64,000 nucleotides of DNA from NCBI GenBank assembly GCA_017629215.1, contig JAGBXP010000048.1, positions 1-64,000 of the forward strand, written 5' to 3'. Both the position numbers and the translations under genes were made by a program. The notes under the pieces are model-generated. The model had not been told where the DNA came from, did no database searches, and was given only the letters and a program-made list of their open reading frames with translations. This document shows positions 1 to 8,661 of the stretch, one piece after another. The stretch comes from a bacterium (GTDB lineage Bacteria; Cyanobacteriota; Vampirovibrionia; Gastranaerophilales; Gastranaerophilaceae). Every line of letters begins with the position of its first letter. Positions within the stretch are counted from its first letter, which is position 1.

Positions 1-16
1 GCTCGTCGCACTCTTC

Positions 17-343
17 TTATTGACCTCTATTTTCAAACAACTGAGGCGCTCCCGATGGATTACAAACACTAAACTGACAACTTGTATTATAACTATAATC
101 AGCTTGTTGAGGACCAAAATCTCTTAAATTTTGACTAGGTCTATTGTTTTGAGAAGGTTTAAGACGAGCCTCTGGCGAGCCTGCAAATTCTTTTATCGTT
201 GATTTAGGAGAATAGCTCCTTTGCATTGGCTGAGGTTGCTGTATTTCTGCAATCGAACAAGCAGTTATATCTCCATCTAAAGGACAAGCTGCAAAGGCTA
301 ATGGTGAGATTAGAATGACAAATAATAAAACAACTTTCTTCAT
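17..343 (-). CDS. small secreted or lipid-anchored hypothetical protein
   Basis: I do not recognise this 108-residue protein. It starts with a typical signal peptide (MKK, then a hydrophobic stretch ending in LAFAAC). The cysteine directly after the Ala-Ala could be a lipobox cysteine, or cleavage could fall just before it. The mature part is polar, rich in Pro, Gln and Ser, and has four cysteines in two pairs (C-x8-C near the start, C-x3-C near the end), which could form disulfides. An AAGGA ribosome site precedes the ATG by about nine bases. It is divergent from the serine hydrolase gene. Export is well supported; function is unknown. Confidence 0.6.
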   Translation of the reverse strand: MKKVVLLFVILISPLAFAACPLDGDITACSIAEIQQPQPMQRSYSPKSTIKEFAGSPEARLKPSQNNRPSQNLRDFGPQQADYSYNTSCQFSVCNPSGAPQLFENRGQ

Positions 344-517
344 ATAAATTTCCTTTTTATTTTAATTTTAATAGCCCAACTGGAATTAACATTATTCTAT
401 TGATTTAGATAATATCAACTATTTATGTTTATACAAATTTTAATTCCCCTTTTTGTAGGATTAATAAAATTTAACAAGATGATAATATTTATAAGTAAGG
501 GACTCGGAGGGTTAAAT

Positions 518-1726
518 TTGTACGCTTACCGCCAACAAGCTCAAATAAAACAATTACAAGCTATTCCTCAACATTTCGTTGAGCGACCAGTTCCATCACG
601 CAAAAAAATAAGAAAAAAAATAAAAGCAAAAAAGAGAAATCCTTTACTTTCATTCTTTAGATTTGCAACAACTTTATCTTTTTTATCAGCCTTTGCCATC
701 TGGATTTTACCAATTAGCTATAACTCTCTTATTAAGCAAATTGTCTCGCCAACTAACTTTTCTGTTCAGACAGAATATAAAAACTTAATGGGTACTAAAA
801 ATCCAGCGTACTCAACCTCTGTAAATTTATATAGTATTGTAAATCCAACTTATAATTATCTTTACAATGATTTATTTAATAATCAAACATTATTAGCTCC
901 GACAATCAAAAAAATTCATAGCGAAATTACAACTATGTATCAGACTTCCGAAATCACAACACTTAAACAACAATTACTAGAATTAACAAAACAATATTCT
1001 CTAATTAAGCCATCTTTATACGTTTGGGAATATGACCAAGGTCAATATGTAGACATTAACGCTGATGAAATATACCCAGCTGCAAGCATTATTAAACTTC
1101 CAATTCTTGTCAGAATGTTTAAATCTATAGAAGCTAATCAATTTACAATTTATGATGAAATGAAAATGCAAGAACAATACCGTTCGTCTGGTTCAGGAAA
1201 CCTGCAGTATGCACAAGCTAATAGAAGTTACACAATTGACTATTTAGCTAAAATAATGATCCAAGACTCTGATAACACCTCAACAAATATGATAATTTCT
1301 AAACTTGGTGGTATGGATGATGTAAATATCGGATTAAGAGACTGGGGAATGTCCAAAACTCATATTAAAACTTGGTTACCTGATTTAGAAGGTACAAACA
1401 AAACAACAGCTCTTGAAATAGCTAAAATTCTATACAACTTAGATAATCCAGGATTTCTAAATATAAATTCTAGAGAATATATTATTGATTATATGAGCCA
1501 CGTTAAAAATGATAGACTCATTCAAGCTGGGCTTGGAGAAGGTGCTTTATTCATTCATAAAACTGGTGATATCGGCTCTATGTTAGGTGATGCAGGAATT
1601 GTATTTGCTCCTAATGGAAAAAAATATATTGTTGTAATACTGGCGAAACGTCCTTATAATTCTTATCAAGGTAAAGAATTTATTGTAAAAGCTTCGGAAT
1701 TAATTTACAAAGCAATTACTGGCTAA
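518..1726 (+). CDS. membrane-anchored serine hydrolase, class A beta-lactamase/PBP fold
   Basis: The protein has a basic cytoplasmic N-terminus, one membrane helix and an extracytoplasmic beta-lactamase-like domain (Beta-lactamase2 type). The three active-site motifs are present: S-x-x-K as SIIK near residue 190, S-D-N as DSDNTS, and K-T-G as HKTGD. The class A omega-loop pattern E-x-x-L-N is not evident, so peptidoglycan or ester hydrolysis is as likely as drug resistance. I place the start at TTG 518 because a GGAGG site ends seven to eight bases before it. The longer ATG start at 425 has no ribosome site and would prepend an odd hydrophobic segment. A hairpin terminator follows. Confidence 0.75.
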   Translation: MYAYRQQAQIKQLQAIPQHFVERPVPSRKKIRKKIKAKKRNPLLSFFRFATTLSFLSAFAIWILPISYNSLIKQIVSPTNFSVQTEYKNLMGTKNPAYSTSVNLYSIVNPTYNYLYNDLFNNQTLLAPTIKKIHSEITTMYQTSEITTLKQQLLELTKQYSLIKPSLYVWEYDQGQYVDINADEIYPAASIIKLPILVRMFKSIEANQFTIYDEMKMQEQYRSSGSGNLQYAQANRSYTIDYLAKIMIQDSDNTSTNMIISKLGGMDDVNIGLRDWGMSKTHIKTWLPDLEGTNKTTALEIAKILYNLDNPGFLNINSREYIIDYMSHVKNDRLIQAGLGEGALFIHKTGDIGSMLGDAGIVFAPNGKKYIVVILAKRPYNSYQGKEFIVKASELIYKAITG

Positions 1727-1740
1727 ATTTTTCATAAATA

Positions 1741-1777
1741 AAACCCCTCTCCAAGTTATACTCAAAGAGGGGTTTTT
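1741..1777. terminator. terminator between convergent genes
   Basis: An eight-base GC-rich stem (ACCCCTCT paired with AGAGGGGT) with a 16-18 base loop is followed by five T residues on the plus strand and four T residues on the minus strand. It lies between the convergent serine hydrolase and HEAT-repeat genes and probably serves both. Confidence 0.8.
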
Positions 1778-1795
1778 CGTATGAAATTATTTGAT

Positions 1796-2650
1796 TTAGA
1801 CATTTATAGGTTTCTTTTGTTGGTTTGCTCCTGGAATAGCTTGCCAGTTAGCAGCCATAATCTTTTTAAATGATTTTAGAGCAGTATCCTCAAGTTCACC
1901 CAATTCTTCAGCTTCCATAATTAATTCTCTTAATGGAAGTAAAGCACGTTGATCACGAAGAACTCCTAATGCAGCAGCAGCACCAGCTCTTACTAAATCA
2001 TTTTCTGAACGATTTTTCATAACTTCAATTAGTGCTGGAACAGCTTTTGTGTCATTCAATTTACCTAATGATGTTACAGCATAAATTCTCACATTTACCC
2101 ATTCATCATATAGCATATTAATAATCTTATCTACACATTTTTTATTTCCAATTTCACCTAACGCTCTTGTAGCATCACAACGTACATTAACTTTTTCATG
2201 CTCTAATGAACTCATCAACGCATCAGTTGCAACATCACCAATTTCAATAAGAGCGTCTGTAGCTGTGATACAAACTTGTGAATTTTCATCATTCAAAGCC
2301 TCTACCAATGGTTCTACTACAATCTTGCCCCCTAAGCGTCCTAAAGCACGAGCAGCACGAACCCTAACGTCAACATTTCTATCTTCACGCAAAGATTCTA
2401 TTAAATGTTCTGTAGCTTTGCTATCGCCTAATTCACCAAGCGCACGTGCAGCATATAGTCTAACAGAACCGTTTTTATCATTTTTTAATACGTCAATCAA
2501 TGGCTCAACGGCTTTTGAATCACCCATTTCACCCAATACTCTAGCAGCATTATACCTAACTTTCTCAGAACCACTTGTCATTAAATCATTAATTAATTCT
2601 TGAAAAGTTTTCTTAACTTGTTTCTTTTTACCGCTTACAGTAATTGCCAT
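1796..2650 (-). CDS. HEAT-repeat protein (PBS-lyase HEAT-like)
   Basis: A 284-residue protein made almost entirely of about seven helical HEAT-like repeats, each of about 31 residues, with the recurring core V-R-x-x-A-x-x-A-L-G-x-L/I-G-D. These repeats are of the type seen in cyanobacterial phycobilin lyases (CpcE/NblB) and in many scaffold proteins. No catalytic motif is visible, and no phycobiliprotein genes lie nearby, so it is best described as a protein-binding scaffold. The N-terminus is basic (GKKKQVKK). A GGAGG site precedes the ATG. It is a single gene ending at the shared terminator. Confidence 0.8.
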   Translation of the reverse strand: MAITVSGKKKQVKKTFQELINDLMTSGSEKVRYNAARVLGEMGDSKAVEPLIDVLKNDKNGSVRLYAARALGELGDSKATEHLIESLREDRNVDVRVRAARALGRLGGKIVVEPLVEALNDENSQVCITATDALIEIGDVATDALMSSLEHEKVNVRCDATRALGEIGNKKCVDKIINMLYDEWVNVRIYAVTSLGKLNDTKAVPALIEVMKNRSENDLVRAGAAAALGVLRDQRALLPLRELIMEAEELGELEDTALKSFKKIMAANWQAIPGANQQKKPINV

Positions 2651-2937
2651 ACACTAGACCTCCAATGGTTTTATTTCATTATCTACTATCTACACATTTA
2701 TATTAAGTATCAAAATTTTTTAAAATTGCCTTTTCTTTATTAATTGTAAAAAAATTGTTACAAATTTTATTAGCGTATTTTTTACACTTATTCATTTGTA
2801 ATGTTAGTATAGCATATTTTAAAATATTGTTAACCACTCTTGTTGATATTTACATAAAAATTTATATATTTAATTTAACACATACAGCAAAACTCTGTAA
2901 TAGTTTGAATTTTCAGTTTAACAAAACTTAATATTTA
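2651..2937. other. AT-rich intergenic region with a weak palindrome
   Basis: This stretch is very AT-rich. I see no ORF and no RNA gene. It must hold the promoter of the HEAT-repeat gene. The only structure noted is TTGTAA-N8-TTACAA at 2744-2763, resembling the stronger palindrome at 38038-38060. Confidence 0.4.
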
Positions 2938-4590
2938 CTACTTACTAGGGATAGTAATAATAAATTCGCTACCCTCATTTATTTTTGTTTTTACATCAAT
3001 CTTTCCATTATGTTTTTCAATAATTTTTTGTGAAATTGCAAGCCCTAAGCCTGTTCCAACTCCAACACCTTTTGTAGTATAACCAGCAAAGAATATTTTT
3101 TCAGGTTCTTTAATTCCACATCCAGTATCCTTTATTTTAACAACAAGGTTGTTATCTTTATAACTTGTGTCAATAGTAATCTCTCCTACTGTATCTATTG
3201 CCTGTACTGCATTTACAAGCAAATTCATAAATACTTGGTTTAACATATTTGGATAACATTTAATTGGTGGAATATCGCCATAATTTTTTATTATTACCAC
3301 TTTATTCTTTGTTTCATGTCTTATTAAATCTAATGTCAAATCTAATTCTTTATTAATATTTGCTTCTTGTAGATCAGCTTCATCAAGTCTTACAAATTTT
3401 CTTAATGAAATAACTAATCGATTAATACGTTCAATCGCCTCCTTATCAATATTATTAACTTCTTTTAATAATTCGGCAACTTCTTCGTCTTTTATTCTTG
3501 CAATAAGCTTCGTTGTTATTTCATTATTAGATTTAATAGATGCAATTGGAGTATTAATTTCATGAGCAACTCCTGCTACTAATTGACCTAGTGAAGCCAT
3601 TTTCTCTGAATTAATTAATTTTAATTGAGTTTCTTGAAGCTCTTTTAATGTCCTTGTTAATTCTTTTACCATTCTTGAATTTTTTTCATAAAGCTCTGCT
3701 TGAATTATTGCATTACCTAACTGAGTCGATACTCCATCAAGAACCTCAAGAGCATCATCAAATTTTGTTTTTTGTTTTGTTGAAACTACAATAACTCCAA
3801 TTTTATAATTCATGTGATAAATTGGTATAACCACCCTTTGAACAAGCTCATTAAATGGTTTAGCTTCAATATATTCTTTAATACATGAAGAACAAAAAAC
3901 TTTTCCTCTTATAATTGCCTCTTCAGTATTTTTATCAAATGTTATTTTTTTACTAATATCTTTTTTCTGCAACGACTCATTTATAATATAAGCTGCCATG
4001 TCCTTTGAATAAACTGCATAGAAAGCTCTGAATGCAGCAAACAGCTGAGCTAATTCATCTAATGCTGAAGTTAGTATTTTAGATGTATCAACTGAGCCTC
4101 TTATAATATTAGAAATATTATTAAGAAGCAAAAGTTTCATCGCTTGCGATTGCGCCTGTTGCTTAATCTTAGATAAATTCTTATTATCAATTTCTGCAAG
4201 CGTAATTTTCTTTTGTAAAATCAAATTCTTAGAAATTGCTTTCTCTAAAGCTATTTTAGCTGTAACATCAGTAAATACGAGCGTTGTATACTTACCTTTT
4301 TTAGTTGATGCTAAATCATAATAAAAATAATCATTTGATGACGATTGATACAAGATATGAGCAGAAAAATCCTGAGGGGATTTCAGAGCCTGTAATATTG
4401 GCGAATGAACATCTACATCATTACTAACCAAAGCACAAACACTGTAATTAAGCTTATGACAAAACTTTTCCAAATCAATAAAATCAGGAAATATCCGTTT
4501 AAAAACATTATTTTTATAAACGACAACCTGTTTCTCATCTACGACAAGAACTGCACTATTAAATTTATTAAAAATATCAAATTTCCCCAT
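2938..4590 (-). CDS. PAS-GAF sensor histidine kinase
   Basis: A cytoplasmic-looking sensor kinase. Domains in order are a PAS-like region (about 10-130), a coiled coil, a GAF domain (about 160-310), a second coiled coil, HisKA with the phosphoacceptor in GVAHEINTP, and HATPase with N box (NLLVNAVQAI), G1 (DTGCGI) and G2 (GVGTGLGL). All catalytic motifs look intact. Cys-rich CSSC in the GAF domain may bind something. No response regulator lies beside it, so it is an orphan kinase here. I choose the ATG at 4590 rather than a start at 4695: TATAAT lies exactly six bases before 4590, and the longer form would overlap the divergent gene and add an unrelated hydrophobic stretch. Confidence 0.85.
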   Translation of the reverse strand: MGKFDIFNKFNSAVLVVDEKQVVVYKNNVFKRIFPDFIDLEKFCHKLNYSVCALVSNDVDVHSPILQALKSPQDFSAHILYQSSSNDYFYYDLASTKKGKYTTLVFTDVTAKIALEKAISKNLILQKKITLAEIDNKNLSKIKQQAQSQAMKLLLLNNISNIIRGSVDTSKILTSALDELAQLFAAFRAFYAVYSKDMAAYIINESLQKKDISKKITFDKNTEEAIIRGKVFCSSCIKEYIEAKPFNELVQRVVIPIYHMNYKIGVIVVSTKQKTKFDDALEVLDGVSTQLGNAIIQAELYEKNSRMVKELTRTLKELQETQLKLINSEKMASLGQLVAGVAHEINTPIASIKSNNEITTKLIARIKDEEVAELLKEVNNIDKEAIERINRLVISLRKFVRLDEADLQEANINKELDLTLDLIRHETKNKVVIIKNYGDIPPIKCYPNMLNQVFMNLLVNAVQAIDTVGEITIDTSYKDNNLVVKIKDTGCGIKEPEKIFFAGYTTKGVGVGTGLGLAISQKIIEKHNGKIDVKTKINEGSEFIITIPSK

Positions 4591-4596
4591 AAAATT

Positions 4597-4602
4597 ATTA
4601 TA
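4597..4602 (-). promoter_or_regulatory. -10 box of the histidine kinase gene, leaderless spacing
   Basis: A perfect TATAAT on the minus strand ends six bases before the ATG at 4590, so transcription would begin at or within a base of the start codon. No ribosome site is present. No good -35 box is seen. Confidence 0.6.
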
Positions 4603-4651
4603 CCCTAAAAACCAATTTAAAAATTTATAAAAATCATAAATTATTAATAAC

Positions 4652-5176
4652 GTGAAAGCATGTATCAAGTTATTAATAGCTTTAATTTTAAGCACTACTA
4701 CAACTTTTTCAACAGAATATCGCTACATACTTAACGACTATTGCATTGAAAAGCTATATTCAGCTGCTTATGTTTTTTTTAAAAATACAAAAATCCAAGT
4801 ATTGAAAGATTCTAGAGGTATCATTCTTAGATATAAATTTGCAAACTCATTAGATGAATTCATTAATCCAAGTTTTAGAATATATAAATTGATAGAAAAT
4901 TTTTTGGCAAAAATAGAAAATCCTGCTATAATAGAAGTACATGTTAAAAACATTCCAGATGACAAGTCGACAAACTTGAAGAAATGGGAGATTTCAACTA
5001 TAATAGCTAATGATATAGAAGCTTTTATATCAAAACCTCTTGGAGAGATTGAACAAAATAGAGTTAACTCAATTGGATACGGAGAGTTTTTACCTGAAAA
5101 TAATACACCATTTAATGGTAGTAATAATCTAAATCGAGTTGATATAATAATACTATGTAATGTAATTGGAGAATAG
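4652..5176 (+). CDS. secreted protein with OmpA-like C-terminal domain
   Basis: A 174-residue protein with a signal peptide (about 1-21) and a C-terminal stretch that resembles the OmpA/MotB peptidoglycan-binding domain. The key piece is SIGYGEFLPENN followed about 13 residues later by NRVDIIIL, the usual end of that fold. It begins with GTG 4652 and ends one base before the fliL ATG, so it heads the fliL-fliM-fliN operon. A role in anchoring the motor or another envelope complex to peptidoglycan is inferred from the domain and position. The domain match is by eye and partial. Confidence 0.6.
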   Translation: MKACIKLLIALILSTTTTFSTEYRYILNDYCIEKLYSAAYVFFKNTKIQVLKDSRGIILRYKFANSLDEFINPSFRIYKLIENFLAKIENPAIIEVHVKNIPDDKSTNLKKWEISTIIANDIEAFISKPLGEIEQNRVNSIGYGEFLPENNTPFNGSNNLNRVDIIILCNVIGE

Positions 5177-5177
5177 A

Positions 5178-5774
5178 ATGGCACCTAACGAACAAGATGC
5201 AAAAAACGGAGAATTGAATAAATTTTTAGTAGTAAATATTGCTGCTACTATAATCTTATTAGCTGTATTCTTTGGAGTAATGTATTTTACTATGAATAGT
5301 ATGCTTGAGCAAAAAATAAGTAAGATTCAGATAACATCAGAAGAATTAGATGAAAGCGGTTCTTCAGAGGATGAAATACAAAAAGGTATTATTGTTGATT
5401 TAGGAGATTTTATATTAAATCTTTGCGATGAAGCTCAAAAAAAATACCTAAAAGTGAATGTTGCTATAGAGGTAACACAAAAGGATACCGATTTTCCTAA
5501 GGAAATCGAAGCTCCGAAGAGTGGTGGACACGGTCATGGCGCAGCACCTGCACCAGTTGATCCTATGGAAGCCATACAAAAGGAAATGAACCAATTCAAA
5601 CCTGCAATTAGGGATGCTGTAATTACTAATCTTTCAAGCAAGACATCTGCAGAATTAGCTTCTGCTGCTGGTAAAGAATTAGCAAAAGAACAAATTTCTA
5701 ACGACATCAACAACATCCTCGCAGGAGAAAGAGAAGTTTTAAGAGTTAGTTTTGGACAATTTATAATTCAGTAG
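5178..5774 (+). CDS. fliL: flagellar basal body protein FliL
   Basis: FliL is a single-pass inner-membrane protein that sits beside the stator around the flagellar motor. This protein has a short cytoplasmic N-terminus, one membrane helix (about 17-38) and a periplasmic domain ending in a typical FliL tail (LRVSFGQFIIQ). A linker near residues 112-127 is rich in Gly, His, Ala and Pro and is not part of the family core. I use ATG 5178, six bases after a GGAG that overlaps the upstream gene end, rather than the in-frame TTG at 5166. fliM follows after five bases. Confidence 0.85.
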   Translation: MAPNEQDAKNGELNKFLVVNIAATIILLAVFFGVMYFTMNSMLEQKISKIQITSEELDESGSSEDEIQKGIIVDLGDFILNLCDEAQKKYLKVNVAIEVTQKDTDFPKEIEAPKSGGHGHGAAPAPVDPMEAIQKEMNQFKPAIRDAVITNLSSKTSAELASAAGKELAKEQISNDINNILAGEREVLRVSFGQFIIQ

Positions 5775-5779
5775 TTATT

Positions 5780-6757
5780 ATGACAAATGACGGGTTAACA
5801 CATAAAAACACATTACAGCATGAAAATTATTCAGAGGACACAGAACATAGAAGTTATAAGCTCTATAATTTTAGACGTCCTGACAAGTTCTCAAAAGATA
5901 ATCTAAGAGCTTTACGTGATATTCATAGAGAATTTTCAAAAGCGATATCACTTGTTCTAAGTGGTTATCTTCGTATGCGTGTAGAAATCGAAATTGTATC
6001 CGTAGATCAACTTACTTATGAAGAATTTATACGTTCAATGCCTTCACCAATAAGTGTCGGTGTTTTTGAATTTGAGCCTCTATCTGGACAAATTTTACTA
6101 GGTATTAGCTTTGAAGTATTATCCTGCATTGTAAATCGTATGCTAGGTGGCGTTGGTTCTATTGACGCACAAACAAGAGAACTAACAGACATTGAAAAAG
6201 CTTTGGCTAAAAAAGTTATCAATATAATTATTCAATCACTAGAAGATTCTTGGAATACGTTAATACCTGTTACAGGGAAATTCATAAGCCTAGATGATAA
6301 CTATCAGTCAATTCAAGTTGCTACTGCTGGTGAAATTGTCGCTCTACTAACATTTGAAGTACAAATCCAAGGCAAGCACTTCGGTTTATTCAGCCTTTGC
6401 TTCCCATACCCAGTACTAGAAACAGTTTTAGGACATTTAAGCACACAACATATATTCCAAACAAAGGGCTTAATCGCAACTAACGAAGAAAGATTAAAAA
6501 TGATATCAAAAATAAATTCTTCAAATGTTGATTTAAGAGTTCAATTTGGACAATGCAATATAACACTAGATGATTTTTTGCAACTTTCAGAAGGCGATAT
6601 AATCAAACTTGATAACAAAGTCTCTGACGATTTAATTGTTAAAGTTAACGGAGAAAAGAAGTTTTTTGCTCGTCCTGGCACAATTAAAGATAATATTTGT
6701 GTTAAAATTACGGAAGTATATGATGAAATGCACGAATTACTAAGAAATTATTTTTAA
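5780..6757 (+). CDS. fliM: flagellar motor switch protein FliM
   Basis: FliM forms the C-ring with FliG and FliN. The middle domain (about 35-235) has the family pattern, including SGYLRMRVEIEIVSVDQ and the long stretch through VGVFEFEPLSGQILLGI. The C-terminal SpoA domain (about 245-320) pairs with FliN. The N-terminus lacks the L-S-Q-x-E-I-D-x-L-L motif that binds phospho-CheY in other bacteria. The ATG has no ribosome site and lies five bases after the fliL stop, suggesting coupled translation. Length is normal for the family. Confidence 0.92.
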   Translation: MTNDGLTHKNTLQHENYSEDTEHRSYKLYNFRRPDKFSKDNLRALRDIHREFSKAISLVLSGYLRMRVEIEIVSVDQLTYEEFIRSMPSPISVGVFEFEPLSGQILLGISFEVLSCIVNRMLGGVGSIDAQTRELTDIEKALAKKVINIIIQSLEDSWNTLIPVTGKFISLDDNYQSIQVATAGEIVALLTFEVQIQGKHFGLFSLCFPYPVLETVLGHLSTQHIFQTKGLIATNEERLKMISKINSSNVDLRVQFGQCNITLDDFLQLSEGDIIKLDNKVSDDLIVKVNGEKKFFARPGTIKDNICVKITEVYDEMHELLRNYF

Positions 6758-6809
6758 ATAATCGTAATAATGATATAAATTATCTCTTAATAATGAAGGA
6801 GAATTATAA

Positions 6810-7295
6810 ATGATAATAGATGATGATAATTTTAAAGAAATCGAAGCTAGTGATCTTAACGAGGATTTTGGAACAGATATTGAAGCTCAGGCTCCAGAAA
6901 CTACTGTTGAACCTGAAAAATCTCAAGACAGCACTGTAACAGTTCAACCTGTACAGTTTGCTTCATTTGAAGATTTAGACCAAGTGCAAGGTCCACAAAA
7001 CCAAAATCTGAATATACTATTAGACGTAAAGCTACAATTAACAGTTGAATTAGGAAGAACAGAGTTACCTATAAAAAAAGTTCTAGAACTAACTAAAGGC
7101 TCTATTGTAACATTAAATAAAGCTGCAGGCGAACCTGTTGAACTATTTGCGAATGGAAAATTAATTGCTTATGGTGAAGTTGTTGTAATTGAGGACAATT
7201 TTGGATTAAGAATCACACACATAACAGACCCAAATAAAAGGCTAAACTCTCTTGGTGCAACTTCTAATAGAATACAAGAAGAGGTAAAATCTTGA
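6810..7295 (+). CDS. fliN: flagellar motor switch protein FliN
   Basis: A 161-residue protein with an acidic, disordered N-terminal half (about 1-70) and a C-terminal SpoA domain beginning LNILLDVKLQLTVELG and including LTKGSIVTLNKAAGEPVELFANG, which is characteristic of FliN. It completes the C-ring with FliM. An AAGGAG site precedes the ATG. It is the last gene of the fliL-M-N operon; a strong hairpin follows about 27 bases after the stop. Confidence 0.93.
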   Translation: MIIDDDNFKEIEASDLNEDFGTDIEAQAPETTVEPEKSQDSTVTVQPVQFASFEDLDQVQGPQNQNLNILLDVKLQLTVELGRTELPIKKVLELTKGSIVTLNKAAGEPVELFANGKLIAYGEVVVIEDNFGLRITHITDPNKRLNSLGATSNRIQEEVKS

Positions 7296-7322
7296 CTTTA
7301 GACTATATTTAAAGTATTTTTA

Positions 7323-7347
7323 AAAGGTACGCTTTTTGCGTACCTTT
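7323..7347 (+). terminator. hairpin after fliN
   Basis: A perfect ten-base stem (AAAGGTACGC paired with GCGTACCTTT) with a five-T loop lies between fliN and yidC. The downstream T-run is short (TTTATTAG), so it could be a terminator for the flagellar operon or a partly read-through structure in the yidC leader. Confidence 0.65.
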
Positions 7348-7377
7348 ATTAGTATCACAGATTTTAAGGAAGAGATT

Positions 7378-8460
7378 ATGGATTTTACAACATTAACCAT
7401 TGATATTTTAAAAATGCTATCTGTAGTAGGTGGATATGGAATTGGTATCATTCTTTTAACAATTATAATAAGAGCTGCAATGTGGCCTTTAGGGGTTTCT
7501 CAACAACGTTCAATGAGAACCATGCAATTATTGCAACCTAGAATGAAAGCTATCCAAGAAAGATATAAAAGTGATCCTCAAAAAATGCAACAAAAAATGA
7601 TGGAATTTTATAAGGAACACAAATTTAACCCAATGGCAGGATGCTTCCCACTACTTATTCAAATGCCAATATTCATTCTTTTATATTCGACCTTGATGAG
7701 TCCTCAATTTATTCAAATGGCTGGTGATTCACAATTCCTATTTATAAAAAGATTAGATGCCACTTTAAAAACAACAGCTGGCATTTCAAAAGATGGAGTT
7801 TTGGGCATTAGCAAGTATGACAATTTTATGACTGGAAAAACTGCTAAAGTCTATCTTCAAGGAATTGAAGAGCCTCTTCTTAATGTAAAAATCGAAAAAC
7901 CTAATAAAGCTATCGAAATACAAGGCGACTTAATTCCTGGAGAAACTGTTGATTTTAAAATAAGCTTAGACAATCTAAACCTTAAATTTAGCCAGCTTGA
8001 TCAAATTGAAAAAGCTATTATTGATGTAATGGATGTACAGTCTAAGGAAACCGAAACAATTAATTTCGTGAGAAAAGATGGTATTTTAACAGCAACAGTA
8101 CCAACAAAAGAAGTTAAAGCCTCTATGCACTGGGATGTAGCATTATTGATTGCATTATTTGGCTTGACTATGTATCTTTCTCAAAAAGCAATGATGTCAA
8201 CAAACAAAAACGTTCAACAAGACCCTGCTCAAGCAGCTATGCAAAAATCTATGAGTACATTTATGCCAATAATGCTACTCTTTACATTTGTAATTATTCC
8301 AATACCTGCAGGTGTGCTTCTTTATCTAATTGCTAGTAATTGTTTCCAAGTTATACAAACCGTAATAATAAATAAACAATTAGAAGCTGAGGACGAAAAA
8401 AAAGCATCTAGAATAGATGATGATGTTGTTGCAGACGCTAAACAAATAAAAGAAAAATAA
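7378..8460 (+). CDS. yidC: membrane protein insertase YidC/Oxa1 family
   Basis: This inner-membrane insertase integrates membrane proteins. The first conserved helix carries the essential arginine (TIIIRAAMWPLG, Arg32), followed by the cytoplasmic coiled region (MKAIQERYKSDPQKMQQKM) and the conserved NPMAGCFPLLIQMPIF helix. Roughly 130 residues of beta-rich sequence (about 130-262) lie before the next helices, where many homologues have only a short loop. There is no large N-terminal periplasmic domain as in Escherichia coli. The start is ATG 7378, with AAGGA eight bases upstream. Confidence 0.92.
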   Translation: MDFTTLTIDILKMLSVVGGYGIGIILLTIIIRAAMWPLGVSQQRSMRTMQLLQPRMKAIQERYKSDPQKMQQKMMEFYKEHKFNPMAGCFPLLIQMPIFILLYSTLMSPQFIQMAGDSQFLFIKRLDATLKTTAGISKDGVLGISKYDNFMTGKTAKVYLQGIEEPLLNVKIEKPNKAIEIQGDLIPGETVDFKISLDNLNLKFSQLDQIEKAIIDVMDVQSKETETINFVRKDGILTATVPTKEVKASMHWDVALLIALFGLTMYLSQKAMMSTNKNVQQDPAQAAMQKSMSTFMPIMLLFTFVIIPIPAGVLLYLIASNCFQVIQTVIINKQLEAEDEKKASRIDDDVVADAKQIKEK

Positions 8461-8495
8461 TAATTTAACAGTTTTATAATATCAAAGGAGAAATT

Positions 8496-8639
8496 ATGTA
8501 TATATCCGACAAATATTCATCTATTAATTTTAATGCAGTTAGGAATACCGTAACTGATAAGAATTATCAAAAATTAATAATGAAAATATCAAAAAATAAA
8601 ACTGACGCAATAAAAAAACATATTTTTCCAGCATTATAA
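8496..8639 (+). CDS. 47-residue hypothetical protein
   Basis: A short ORF with a strong AAAGGAG site six bases before its ATG, located between yidC and queA. The product is basic (many Lys) and has SINFNAV near its start, loosely like the F-K-S motif of other proteins in this window. I do not recognise it. The ribosome site and exact fit in the gap are the main support. Confidence 0.5.
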   Translation: MYISDKYSSINFNAVRNTVTDKNYQKLIMKISKNKTDAIKKHIFPAL

Positions 8640-8661
8640 AAAGGAGTAAAATTTATAATTA

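Noticed and set aside
425-517. Longer ATG start of the serine hydrolase
   Set aside because: There is no ribosome site before 425, and the extra residues form an unlikely second hydrophobic stretch. TTG 518 has a well-placed GGAGG.
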